Assembly (NCBI GenBank): GCA_018136815.1
Contig: CM030937.1
Location: 4,524,226-4,588,225 of the forward strand
DNA from: Isochrysis galbana
Lineage: Eukaryota; Haptophyta; Isochrysidales; Isochrysidaceae
Length of the DNA stretch: 64,000 nt
Direction of reading: 5' to 3'
The notes under the pieces are model-generated. The model searched no databases and had not been told where the DNA came from. It saw only the letters and a program-made list of their open reading frames with translations. Positions 45,816 to 56,376 of this stretch are shown in pieces. Numbering within the stretch: position 1 is the first letter of the stretch; each line of letters opens with the position of its first letter. The position numbers and the translations under genes were made by a program.

Positions 45816-46222
45816 CCTTTCGGGTATACGAATAGTCTGTCTTTGGCCATCTGTGCTCTGTGCCGTCGTTCTGTTCCGCTCCGGGGTGTATCTTGCCACG
45901 GCTTCTATGGTTTGGAAGATCTGGCGTGTGAAGGGGCCTCTGCCATAAGGCATGCCCAATGGAGTGTTGGTTGTGCTCGCCTGCAGCATGCTATCCCCCA
46001 TGGGGGGGGGGGGCAGCATGGCTGCTGTGGGTGGTGTGGCCGGGGCCGCGGGCCGTGCGGCGCGACCGAGGTCGCACGCACCTGCGCGGCCTGTGAGGGC
46101 GGGCGCGGCCGCGTCGCTAGCGACTGGTCCATGGGGGCAGGGCGTCTGCCCTCGGCTGGGGGCCCGGAGGAGAGGGGAGTCGCGCCGGCGCGCTCCATCG
46201 CAACCAAGTATAAACTTAGTTG
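45800..46222 (-). pseudogene. Internally deleted LINE: ORF1 start fused to ORF2 end
   Basis: On the minus strand it begins with the leader CAACTAAGTTTATACTTGG, then GCGATGGAGCGC, with ORF1 start MERAGATPLSSGPPAEG, and switches near 45960 to ORF2 C-terminal sequence (IFQTIEAVARYTPERNRT, then in another frame RLFVYPKGEKRS). Almost all of ORF1 and ORF2 is deleted. The 60460 fragment has the same N-terminus (MERAAATPLSFGPPAEG). Confidence 0.7.
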
Positions 46223-46259
46223 GTTCGTAGAAAGAAGAAGCAGTTGCCGGTGCGGATAG

Positions 46260-46728
46260 GGGTTGGGGCTCGAGAATCCTTGGGAGGTGGAAAATAGTAG
46301 ATAAAAGAGTTAGTGTTAGTGAGACCTAACGCCCCCAAGCTACTAGGCTAGCGCCCAAAGACTGCGTGCGTATGCGCTTGCGCCCGATTGCACGGAAGTT
46401 CAGTTTGCATTGAGCGGCTCACACACTCTCCCGTATCGGAGGGAACACGGGGTGGGGCGCGTCGTGTGTGCGTGCGAGAATTTCATGAAATCAACACGGT
46501 TCCGATGGTAATTGAAGAGCGTGCATCTCAACATTACCACTAGCAATGTGGAGGTTCATCAGAAGCGCTCGAGGCATAGGACCGAATCTTGGCCATTACA
46601 CCCAAGCGACTTCTCCATATGGGTGGATTTTCGTCTGGGCGCGACGATGGCTGGCATGCAAACGTGTCAGGCTTGACTCAAAAGGTAATGCCGCAATTTG
46701 TAAGCATAGCGAATCAAAGCCCAACCGG
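46260..46728. other. Intergenic, no gene seen
   Basis: Spacer between the LINE fragment and the histidine kinase 3' end; no supportable feature. GAACACGGGGTGGGGCG GC-patch near 46440. Confidence 0.4.
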
Positions 46729-49032
46729 TCACACTAATTGAGCAATATTGCCCCAATAGTAGGAATCGAGGGAGTTGGCCGATGAGGCTACTTGCATAAC
46801 GAGACTCTTCAGCCTTGCCAGCGAGACGGGCTTCTCCAGAACGTGGTTGAAAAGCTCGTCGATGCGCGGGTCTTCGGCATAGACTTGCTGGCGCGACAGG
46901 CCGGTGAGAAGAACGAGGCACACGCGTGCCATCTCGCTGCGTCTTTGCCGACCTCGCAAGTACTCTGCAACATCAAAGGCAGACGTGTGGCCTGGCTTCA
47001 TATGATGGTCGATCATCACGAGATCGAACTGGTTTGTCGAACACTCGGCTTCACGCTCGGTGATCAGACGCTTAGCGTCTTCACCCGAGGAGGCCGCAAC
47101 AACTTCACCAACCTTCAGACGATTCTTCAGGGTGGACTGCATCAGCTTTAGAATGACGGGCGAGTTATCGGCAATCAGCACACGCATGCTGGACAAGTCA
47201 GCCGGTGGCTTGCGGGGTTCCGTGGACAGCAGTGCGCTCGTCTCGCCGTCTGAATCCTCGTCACCAGCCCTCGGAAGAGCCGGCGTGTTGGAGTCAGTGA
47301 GGTTCGGAAGCTCGATGGCCTGCGGACGCGGAACGGTAGAGCCATTTGTCGTCGCACGCAAAGAGCTCTCAGCCGATGCCAATGGCACTGTGAACCATAC
47401 GGTAGCACCGCCATGCACGTTCCTGGAAATGCCACAAACGCCGCCCAAGATGGCGGCCTTTGTGGCAACAGACGAGAGACCGAGCCCAGTGCCTCCGCGC
47501 GTGCCCTCCACCTGGGCGAACGGGCGGAAGAGCTTCTTTGCAGACAATTCGCGAATCCCCGGGCCGGTGTCTTCCACCGCAAAGACGACCTCAACAGGTG
47601 CGCGCTCCTTGAGGCCAGCAAAAATGGGCTCGGAACCGATGCCTGCTTCGTCTTGGCTTCGCGCCCAGCAGTCAACCGCAACGTGCCCTGACTCAGTGAA
47701 CTTGACCGCATTTCCGATGAGGTTGAGGAACATGTCGAGCAGCCAGTCTGGGTCGGCGACCACGATGACGTCGTTGGTTGATGGCAGAGCACCAGGGCGC
47801 ACATTTGACTTCGCAACCACGTTACCGACGCTGTGAATCTTCACAAGCTGCTTCAAGACCGGCATGATTGACCTGTCCACAAAGCTCTGGACGTGTACAC
47901 GCTGCAGTCTAGGGATTGCCGGCGCGGGCCTTGATTCCTCTTGGCCGACTTCGTTTGCAACGTGGTTGAGAATGGTCTTGCGTAGTTGTGCGATAGCATG
48001 CAGTGAGACGTCAACGGCCTCCGAGGTTTCGCTCCCAGCACTGGTACCTATGCTTGTGGACGAACACTCGGCCTGCAACTCGTCATGGCCCGAGCCAGGC
48101 GAGGAGGGCTGATTGGAGAGCCGCATTGCGTCAAACGCCAACACGAGGGCATTTAGGGGAGTGCCGATGTCATGCGCAATCGTAGCGAGCGTGAGAGAAC
48201 GCGTCTGTGCTACCTTCTTCTCCATGCGCATACCACGATACTGCTCGAGAGGTAGACGAGCGACAAAGTATACCAAGGTGATGGATGTGGCGCCCATGAG
48301 AGCATTGAAGCCAATTGCCGTGTAGATCCCTCCAGCACTGGCAAATATGACGAGGCCGAGAGCTGCAACGAGCCCTGTCGGGAAGACAACGATGCCCGGT
48401 CCCTGGACCAGTGATAGCAACGGTCCATATGTGAACAGCGTCGAGGAGGTGTATGAGACCACCTCCCAATTGTAGATGAAGTGCCAGATCAGGCCCTGGT
48501 TTGTTCCAATGTCTCCTCGCCTTCCGAGGTTTGCATTCCTCAAGTCCATACCAGTGTATGCCAGAGCAACAAAGCGGATGATGAGTGAGGGCCAAACCAT
48601 GATCGCGAAAATCGTCATCTGCGTACGATAGCTTGTCTTCCTCGGGTCGAGCTCGATAATGCGAGACGAGGGCGCATGTCCCTCACGGCGGGCCTCACTT
48701 GCCTTGTCACCCGCCTTGCCTTCCCGTCGTCGTGCCCTCGCCCAGATGCGCAGGATGACAAAGCAGTAGACGACGATGCCGAAATCAAACGCGGCGATCA
48801 CAATGGAGAATATTCCTTTCCGGCCGCCGATGATCGTGTTGAACTGTTTCTTGTCGGAGATGTTTCCAATCACCGCCATGACAGCGTAGTACATCGAGAA
48901 GACCAGCTTGATGAGGAGCATACCGATCATGTTGCGCGGCGTCCAGATGGTGCGTGTGTACTCGGCCTGTGTGCGCCGGTCACTGAAGCGCAGCCATCTT
49001 GAGATGTGCAGGCTGTCGGTCTCGGTGGTCAT
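46729..49032 (-). CDS. Hybrid membrane histidine kinase with receiver domain
   Basis: 767 residues in one exon, ATG at 49032. The N-terminal third has about six membrane segments (for example MLLIKLVFSMYYAVMAVI, FSIVIAAFDFGIVVYCFVIL, MTIFAIMVWPSLIIRFVAL, VVFPTGLVAALGLVIFA). Next is the HisKA H-box LATIAHDIGTPLNAL with phospho-acceptor H287, then ATPase boxes: N (MFLNLIGNAVKF), G1 (VEDTGPGI), F (KKLFRPFAQVE), G2 (GTRGGTGLGLS). A receiver follows (RVLIADNSPVILKLMQSTL; phospho-acceptor in DLVMIDHHM; Lys in VLEKPV). It autophosphorylates on His and passes phosphate to its own receiver; the signal is unknown. The coding strand has a long C-rich stretch just upstream (49050-49125). Confidence 0.93.
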   Translation of the reverse strand: MTTETDSLHISRWLRFSDRRTQAEYTRTIWTPRNMIGMLLIKLVFSMYYAVMAVIGNISDKKQFNTIIGGRKGIFSIVIAAFDFGIVVYCFVILRIWARARRREGKAGDKASEARREGHAPSSRIIELDPRKTSYRTQMTIFAIMVWPSLIIRFVALAYTGMDLRNANLGRRGDIGTNQGLIWHFIYNWEVVSYTSSTLFTYGPLLSLVQGPGIVVFPTGLVAALGLVIFASAGGIYTAIGFNALMGATSITLVYFVARLPLEQYRGMRMEKKVAQTRSLTLATIAHDIGTPLNALVLAFDAMRLSNQPSSPGSGHDELQAECSSTSIGTSAGSETSEAVDVSLHAIAQLRKTILNHVANEVGQEESRPAPAIPRLQRVHVQSFVDRSIMPVLKQLVKIHSVGNVVAKSNVRPGALPSTNDVIVVADPDWLLDMFLNLIGNAVKFTESGHVAVDCWARSQDEAGIGSEPIFAGLKERAPVEVVFAVEDTGPGIRELSAKKLFRPFAQVEGTRGGTGLGLSSVATKAAILGGVCGISRNVHGGATVWFTVPLASAESSLRATTNGSTVPRPQAIELPNLTDSNTPALPRAGDEDSDGETSALLSTEPRKPPADLSSMRVLIADNSPVILKLMQSTLKNRLKVGEVVAASSGEDAKRLITEREAECSTNQFDLVMIDHHMKPGHTSAFDVAEYLRGRQRRSEMARVCLVLLTGLSRQQVYAEDPRIDELFNHVLEKPVSLARLKSLVMQVASSANSLDSYYWGNIAQLV

Positions 49033-50259
49033 GAGCTGCGGTGCGGGGGTGGAGGCAGGGGGCGAGGGGGGTGGGGGGGCGGAGGGGGGAAGGGGGGGGG
49101 AGGGGGGAGGGGGGCGAGGAGCTCATCTCTCAGCGATTATCTCGCCGGGCTCCCTTGTGTGGGACACGGTTGGGGTCGGGGAGAGTGTGGTACATGATCT
49201 TCAACCGATTGGGAGAGAAGTCGGCGGTCAGACGTCGGCGACGGGGGCGCGCGGCGGGCGCCCGAACCTCGAGAGGGGAGCGGTGGCGGGAAACCTCGAG
49301 CTGGGAGCGGCGGCGGGGGGGGAAGCTCGTGCTGGCGAGGGGACGAGCCGCCCCTCTCTCTCACCAGGGCGAGAAGACCCAGAATCACCAGGAAACCAAG
49401 TCCGCGCCCAAATCTTACTATCTTGCCCTGCTTGTCGATCCGCGAATCTAATAACAAGACCTGGCGAACGCTTGCGTTCCGCCGAAAGTGGGACGGGCTG
49501 GGTTGAGCCATCGAACGTCCATGGTCCATGAATGTTACTGGTCACTGGTCACCAGGGCTTGTAACAATTACGGCCCGCCCGGCCTAAGAGCGAGGAAAAC
49601 TTTAAAATTTTGGGGGATATAACGGCCTTACCTTAGAAAAAATACGGCAAAAATAACGCCATTACCCCACCCAATGCCCTTACTTTCTTACTTTACGGGT
49701 TTACCTGCTGTTTGAGGTAACGGCGTTTCTTTCATCTCGCCCCCTTCCCCCTCCCCCCCTCGCCCCCGTCCCCCTGTCCCCCTCCCCCTCCTTCCCCCGT
49801 CCTCCCCTGTGACGAAACGACAGGCCCTCATTTTCTTCACTTTTTGACCTCATTCTTTATTCTTTATGGGGATGGGGGGTGCCGAGGGGGGACAAAATAT
49901 AATATTGTCATATGTCTAACTCTATAAACCTTGAATCCCTGAGCGCTCTCGCTTGCCGCTTGCTCGCAACGATACTATTTAGAAAGTCATAAACACTATT
50001 TCCGAACCATAAGCATAAGCCCCGGGTCCGCGGGCCGCGGGTCCCCCCCCTACGGGGGCGAATCCTGAGCACCGCACATCCCCTCCTTACCCCCTTGCTT
50101 TGAAGAAGGTCTGAGTGGCCGGTTGTTGCCGCGCATGAGTGAGCTAGGGGGCATAGTAGGTCCAGGTTCGCGCATAGCTTTGCGTGGTGCAGGCCACTGT
50201 AGTCGCTGCAATGCGTAAAGCAGCTTTTGTTGACCTGTTTTTGTTTTTAGGCTGTCTGC
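49033..50259. other. Intergenic, upstream of the kinase; no gene seen
   Basis: G-rich run at 49050-49125, GC-rich to 49450. At 49610-49720 several ACGGCCTTACC / CGCCATTACCCC / GCCCTTAC motifs repeat, and similar motifs are at 56330-56410. C/T-rich 49740-49810. At 50056-50098 GCGAATCCTG..CACCGCACATCCC matches 55941-55991 in direct orientation. Confidence 0.4.
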
Positions 50260-50279
50260 TAACCCCTGACAGAAAGATG
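50260..50279 (+). repeat. Left arm of a perfect 20-bp inverted repeat
   Basis: TAACCCCTGACAGAAAGATG; its exact inverse is at 55880-55899, 5.6 kb away, on the far side of the Copia remnants. CAAGCTTTGCTGATG-type repeats follow (50295-50345), mirrored by CAAGCTTT repeats at 55757-55830. Confidence 0.75.
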
Positions 50280-50349
50280 CCATCTATTGTTGCAAGCTTT
50301 GCTGATGCAAACCATCTCAATCTAGATGGCAAGCTTTGCTGATGTGGGG

Positions 50350-51296
50350 CCAACCATCTATGACCAAGCTTTTCGGGCGCGCAGCTCCCGAGCGCTGCTA
50401 TAGGCGCGCGGCACGCGCAGCACATACGGACGGCGGTATATCACAGAGTGCCGTCATCTGCCAACACAACCCATTGGTCCTTACCGATAGAATCGGCTTT
50501 ACCGATAACTTTGTCTGCCAGATTCCTTTTCATCAAGTCATCAGCCTCTTTCATCATGTGCACCACCTTCTGGACCCTTCTCTACATTATCATCTGCAGT
50601 CGATGCACATCGAGTTCTTAGGGTTCCCGAGTCATTTGCACATCGACTTCTAGACCTCGCCTTCATCTTGGGGATCTCAGCTCACTCTAGATCGACTTAG
50701 TGCACCTAAGGAATCCCACATCATCAACACTCACGACGCTTCATCGGCTCATACTAAGGCAATACTCGCCGATTCCCTAAATCCTTGATTCCTTCTTTGT
50801 TCCCTCGCACGCCTTCCTGTTTGTCTCAGAGTATTATCCAAAGAACCGTGGTGGGGTATATGTAAGGGTTTGTGCGTGTGTGATTGTTGTAGAATCACCG
50901 TGCCCCAGGGGTATCTTGAGTTCCCCAGTGCCCCCAGGTGTCCCAGGCTCTGACCCCCTTCACCCCTGGAGCACTGTCTCTCTCACTGTCTGTCATGACC
51001 CTCCTGCTTTTTGTTGCCGCCCTGGCTGCTTCCTGGCATCCAGCGCGATATGGAGCTCCCACCCAGGTGTGTGCCACTGCCATACCTCTGCCCATGCCTG
51101 CCTGCCTGTCCCTGCCAGACTCGCACTCGCTCGTCGCACTCGACGAGCCTCGAACTGCAGCATGCGCACCTCACCGCAAGCGAGCGTCATCCCATTGCAC
51201 CAAGGGGGAGACCTTGGGGGCAGTGGGATGGGCCCTCTTCCTCCCCTGCCCCTTCTGTCTGCCTCAGGGTGAGCCCTCTGCAAAAATCTGCGATGA
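50350..51296. other. Copia upstream region, gag not recognised
   Basis: Frames at 50880-51272 and 50938-51378 cover the place where gag and the protease active site should be, but I see neither a zinc knuckle nor DSG/DTG in a good context. Probably degenerate. Confidence 0.35.
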
Positions 51297-54293
51297 ACTC
51301 GTGTCGAAGAACGCCGTCACCGGCGTCTTTTCACCAAAACGCCCAAGCGGCGCGTCACGGATGCCCACCCTCGCCTAGGTGTTGACACTGCTGCTGGTCC
51401 CGTTGTCGCCCAGGCAGTTGGGATTGCTTTGGTGTACCTACTTGTCGGCGACACTTGGGAATGCTACGAGATTCCAAACGTCCTTGTCTTGGCTGAGTGC
51501 AATACTGTGCTGTATTCTACACGGGTTATGCGAGATCTTTTTGGTTTCCGCCATGACCTCGATGCAGGCTACATCCATGTTCCTGGCGCTCATCCCATAC
51601 GTGTCCACGATGACTCAGCCGCATTTCGCATCCCAGTGCGATTCGTGGCATCTTCTGACACCCGTCCTCACTCTGTCCGCTGCCCACTTCGCCCCTCCGC
51701 GGCCTCTGCTTCGGCAGCTGCTACTGTGGTGCATGGAGACCTTGCCTCACACGCTCTGCTCTATCGACGCCTCGGTTTTCCTTACGCTGATCAATGGTCG
51801 CTTGTGCCCACCGCCACCGTTGGCCACAACCTGTCTCGCCACCGCCCCCCGACTGGCCTCCCCATGCCGGAAGCAGTTGTCCGTGGTCGCATGCGCGCCG
51901 CCCCCTTCTCCCGCCTCCCAACTTCCCTTGACGCCCAACCGCCTCCCGGAGCCATGGTCTACATGGACTTTGCCGGCCCGCTTTTGGAGAGCATCCTCTT
52001 CAAGTACACATGCTACTGCGGTACTGTGGATGCTGGTAGCGGCTTCACCCGGGTATGGCCCGCGCGAGCCATGACCGCCGAGGTCGCAGCCTCAGCTCTA
52101 GGCCAATTCATTGCAGACGTCGCCGCTCATCTTCGCTCCCTTGACGGCACATACAAGCCCTCCATTGTGCGATCCGACAAGGGAAGCGCTTTCCTCTCCT
52201 ATCACTTCCGAGACTTCCTTGCTCACCGTCGTATCCGTGCAAGCTACTCATCGGAATACACGCCGCAACAAAACTCACATGTGGAACGTATGTGGGGCGT
52301 CACCTTTGGTACAGCCCGCGTCCTTCTTGCTGCTGCTGGTCTGCCTCCGTCCTTTCATCCCTTTGCCATGCAGACAGCGGTTTGGATCACCAACAGGCTT
52401 CCACGACCTTCTCGCCGGAACTTGTCGCCTTATCAACTCCTCACTGGGCATCCCCCTGACATCCGTTGTCTCTATGCTTTTGGTTGCCTTTGTGCCGTCG
52501 TTGCCCCCGTGCCGCGACGTGTTGGCGATCGCCACTTCGCCGACAGAGGTTGGTATGGCCTCTACATGGGGCCTTCTGAGGAGAGCCCTGGCCATGTTGT
52601 CTACTTACTCGACTCCAAACGTGTCATTGTTGCAGCCAAGATCCGCGTATGGGAGGACCAGTTCCCAGGCCTCAAGGATGAGCCTAGACCCAACTGGCTT
52701 GAGAATGACGACGATCCAGCTGCATTTGCACCTGCCCCCTCCCCTGCCCCCGTTCCAACTCCTGTACCTGCACCTACTGCAGCACCATCTGCAATTCGTC
52801 GCTCCCCACGCCTCCTTGAGCTCGAGCACCAACGTCATGGTATGAATACTACTTCTGCTCACGTACTTGCAATGCAGGATACCTCTATGGCTCAGGCTGC
52901 AGCTGTGTTTGCTCTTGGAGCTGCAGCGGCAGGGTTCGATTCTCGATCTGACCCTTTATGTTTTGCTTTTACCTCCGACCTGCTCACTACCGGCGACAGC
53001 TGTCCACCTTTTGCTCACGCCGGTAGCGACCATTCACCCTTCGCCCAAGCCGTCACCGTTGTTGCCGACATGGGGGATGTGACGGTCCCCAAGACGTACC
53101 GTCAAGCGCTTCAGTCCACCCATGCCGACTATTGGCGCGTGGCCATCAACAAGGAGCTCGGCGGCCTCATGGCACTTCGCACTTGGGAGTGCGTTCCCGA
53201 GGACGCCATGCCCGAGGGCGCCAACCTTATGGATTGCCATTTTGTCTTCGCCGTCAAACGCAAGGCCGACGGCTCCATCGAGAAATTCAAGGCCCGCCTC
53301 GTCGCCGACGGCAATACTCAACGATACGGAGTCGATTTCGACCGCATCTTCTCTACCGTGGTCAAAACGGTTACCATCCGTCTCGTGCTTGCCATCGCTG
53401 CCGCTCGTGACTACAACTTGTCCTCCATCGACGTCCGCCAAGCTTATCTGCAAGCCACTCTTCCACAGCCCCTCTTCATGCGCATGCCACCTGGCCTCCC
53501 GCCTCGTGACTGTCGCGGGGTTCGTCTCGTGTGCAAATTATTGCGCTCTATCTATGGCCTCCGTCAAGCTGGGCGCGAATGGGCCGAGCTTCTCACCTCT
53601 TTCCTCCTGAAGTGGGGCTTCACGCGCTCTCCTATCGATGTCTGTCTCTACATCTTCATCAGCGGCTCGTCTTTGCTTTGGGTGCTGGTGTACGTGGACG
53701 ACGCCCTCATCGTCGACAATGACTCCGGCCTCCGCACTCGTTTTGTTCACGATCTCGGCGATAGGTTCCCCATTGAAGACAAGGGCGAACTCTCGTGGAT
53801 CCTCAATGTTGCCGTGGCTCGTGACCGTCCGCGTCGGATCCTCACCTTATCTCAGAGTCTTTACGTCTCAGATCTCCTTCAACGGCATGATGTTTTCCTA
53901 TCTAGCACTACCACACGCACCTTCAAATCCCCTCTCGGCGCCCTCCACCTCGATCCATCTGATTCACCCACGCCTGGCTCTGTTGCTTTTGACTCCATGG
54001 CCTCCAAGCGCGACACCTATATGGCCATCGTTGGGGGCCTCCTCTGGCTTGCCAACATGTCTAGGCCAGATCTCGCATATGCAGCCTCGCAGCTCTCACG
54101 CTTCATGACCAACCCTGGTCCTACGCACTTCGCCGCTGCCGTCCGCGTCCTTTGCTACGTGCGTGACTCCTCCACCTGCGCTCTGCTCTTTCGCCCGGAT
54201 CCCTCGCTGCCCTTTCTAGTCCATGTCGACTCAAATTGTGTTGCGGGTAAAGGGGGGGCCTTGTACACTTCCCCCCGTCCGTTCCGTTTTTAG
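51297..54293 (+). pseudogene. Copia-type retrotransposon polyprotein: protease end, integrase, RT, truncated RNase H
   Basis: Open from 51297 without ATG. VDTAAGPVVAQAVGIALVYL...YEIPNVLVLAECNTVLYS is the end of a Copia protease. The integrase core has VYMDFAGPL, VRSDKGSAF and TPQQNSHVER (catalytic D, D, E), with SPYQLLTGHPPD after it. A Pro/Ala-rich linker follows, then the RT with TWECVPEDAMPEGANLMDCHFVF, KARLVADGNTQRYGVDF and active site LVYVDDALIV. RNase H starts (FLVHVDSNCV) and is cut at 54245 by unrelated sequence. Integrase and RT are uninterrupted, so decay is recent; gag and the rest of RNase H are missing. Confidence 0.9.
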
Positions 54294-54297
54294 GTCT

Positions 54298-54780
54298 TCC
54301 CGCGCGACTCCCTCTCCGTCGCCGCGCCCCAGTCCCCTTCTTCCCGTATCGTCCCGTATCGGTCCGCCCCCCCCTCTCCTCCCCGCGGAAGCCCTCTTCC
54401 CCCTCTCCCCTCCCGTCTCTCCCCGAGTGCTTCCTTGAGTTCCCGACCCCCTTTTGTCTATCTCTTTCCCGCGCGATTCCCTTCCCCCCCCCGCGCGTGA
54501 CGTTTTCTCTCGGTGTCTTGACTACGCTCCGCGCCATCGCTCGAGCGCCTTCCGTGCCCCCTTGTCCGTCCCTCGTTCCCGTTCTCGTGTCGCTGTGCCC
54601 CGTGATGGCTGAGAGTGCGCCCATGTCTTCGGCCCCGTCCCCGCACGCTTCCTCGGCTCCCGATTGTTCACCCTCCATGCTCCAGTTGGGCCATACTTCT
54701 CATGTTACAGTTCAGCCTCCTCTCACACCCAGCCGCACCACAGCCACAGCTCCACAAGATTCACCACATGGTAGCGGAGG
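54298..54780 (+). repeat. C/T-rich leader-like repeat, copy at 56585-57065
   Basis: Shared order of blocks: GACTCCCTCTCCGTCG, CGCTATCGCTCGAGCG versus CGCCATCGCTCGAGCG, CATGTTACA, CACAGCCACAGCTCCAC. The left edge is exactly where Copia RNase H is interrupted. A short piece is also at 38525-38585. Confidence 0.65.
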
Positions 54781-55795
54781 AGTGCCTTCCTCACCCTTCC
54801 ATCCTCTCCTCACTCCTCACATCCCCACCGCCACCGCCCCTCCAGCCCCATCCCCCTCCCTCGAGCGGCCCACCCCACTCATCTTCGGTTGCGCCGTCGT
54901 CGTGGTTGAGGACGTCCGCGGGCCGAAAGGCAGCCTCGACCGTCCTCGCGCCTCCGTCGGTCGTTTCCTCGGCATCCGCGGCTCTTCCTACCTCGTCCTC
55001 CGCGACAATCGCCTTGGAGTCGTCCACCAACATCACGTGCGTCCTCTCAACGAGCTCGCCCTCGTCCGCTCCAGCCTCCCCTCCGCCGTCGCCGCCGTCG
55101 ACGTCGCCGTCCAAACTCTCGCCGACGCCGCACCCTCGCCACTCGTGCCCGTCGTCGACGCCACCCGCACTGCCCCTCCCACCGTCGACATCCCACTCGG
55201 CGCTCGCCTCGAAGTCCTCTGGCCCCACCGCGACAACGCCCTCGCCCCTGCCTGGTACAAGGGCACAGTCGTCGACGCGCGCACCTACGCCTCTGGCCGC
55301 CGACGCCACACCGTCGCCTACGACGGCTACCCCGACGACACCTACGCCCATGACCTCGCCTCCCCCGACTTCCAATGGCGCCTTCTCGACGCCCCCGACC
55401 CCGCCTCCGCACTGCCCGCCTCCTCCCGCCCCGGCCCCGTGACTCGCTCCCGCGCCGCCGCCTCCGCCTTCGCCGCATCCGCTCTCGCCATGGAGTCCGT
55501 CGCCTCCAGCGAACACACCAACGTCTACAACTCCGTCCTCGACCACATCCTCGGCGATGCCGCCCCCCCCTTCTTGGCCGCCACCGCCGACTCCCTCGAT
55601 GCCGCACGCTCGCGTCTCCTCGCCGCCTCCGCCGGCCTTTTGCCGGGACTCGTTACTGCGCCAAAAGTTGCCCAGGTTAAAAGCCTCGCGGGGGCAAGAG
55701 GCGGGAGGGGGGGGGGGGGAGGGATAGGGATAGGGACCCAGAGCACTATTTTGGGAACAAGCTTTCCATCGAGCTTTGGTGGACTCCAAAATTGA
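54605..55795 (+). pseudogene. Second Copia-type polyprotein fragment (integrase C-terminal part)
   Basis: 396 residues from MAESAPMSS. LIFGCAVVVVEDVRGPKGSL...RASVGRFLGIRGSSYLVLRDN is the post-integrase region of Copia elements. LGARLEVLWPHRDNALAPAW, KGTVVDARTY and HTVAYDGYPDDTYAHDL form a Tudor-like segment found in some algal Copia elements. NSVLDHILGDAAPPFLAATA resembles the linker before RT, after which the sequence is lost in a G-run. The catalytic integrase and RT are absent. Confidence 0.6.
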
Positions 55796-55879
55796 CCATC
55801 TATGCAGCAAGCTTTTGAGCAAGCTTTGTTGTAAATATCACCCATCTTTGAAAACAATAAGCTATCCCTAATTCTCAAC

Positions 55880-55899
55880 CATCTTTCTGTCAGGGGTTA
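55880..55899 (-). repeat. Right arm of a perfect 20-bp inverted repeat
   Basis: Exact inverse of 50260-50279. Preceded by CAAGCTTT/CCATCT motifs that mirror those inside the left arm. Confidence 0.75.
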
Positions 55900-55940
55900 C
55901 TATCTGCTGTCTGTCTTTCTGGCCCCCGGGGGGGCGGGGG

Positions 55941-56376
55941 GGCGAATCCTGGCCACCGCACATCCCTTCCCTACTTCCTTACCCCCTTGCCGATCGCCGT
56001 CGCCGTCGCGCGCCTCGTTGCCATCGCGCGCCTCCTCGCCGTCGCGCGCCTCCTCGCCGTCACACTGTTCGCTATCGCCGCGCCCAGCATCCAGCATCGC
56101 CGTCGCATCTCGCATCCCTCACTCATCGCCGACGCGCGCCTGGCCGTACGCGTGCGTGTGTGTGTAAAACTACACTTACACTTGAGTTTGTGTATTTGCG
56201 TTGCGTGTTGCTTGTTTGCTGTAGTCCAAGTGCACGAGAACGAGAGCGCCGCACAGCGGCAATTAGCTCGGCGAAGGCGCCGGTTAGAAGAGGCGTCGAC
56301 GCCCCAAAAAACCAAAAATAAGACGGATAAAGGCCTTACCTTTGCCCTTACCCCCTCGCACCCTGTCGTAAGGCCA
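55941..56376. other. Spacer with direct repeat and GCGCGCCTC minisatellite; no gene
   Basis: 55941-55991 repeats 50056-50098. Then CGTCGCCGTCGCGCGCCTC-type units occur four or five times (55995-56060). The 56330-56410 stretch has GGCCTTACC motifs like 49610-49720. Confidence 0.45.
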
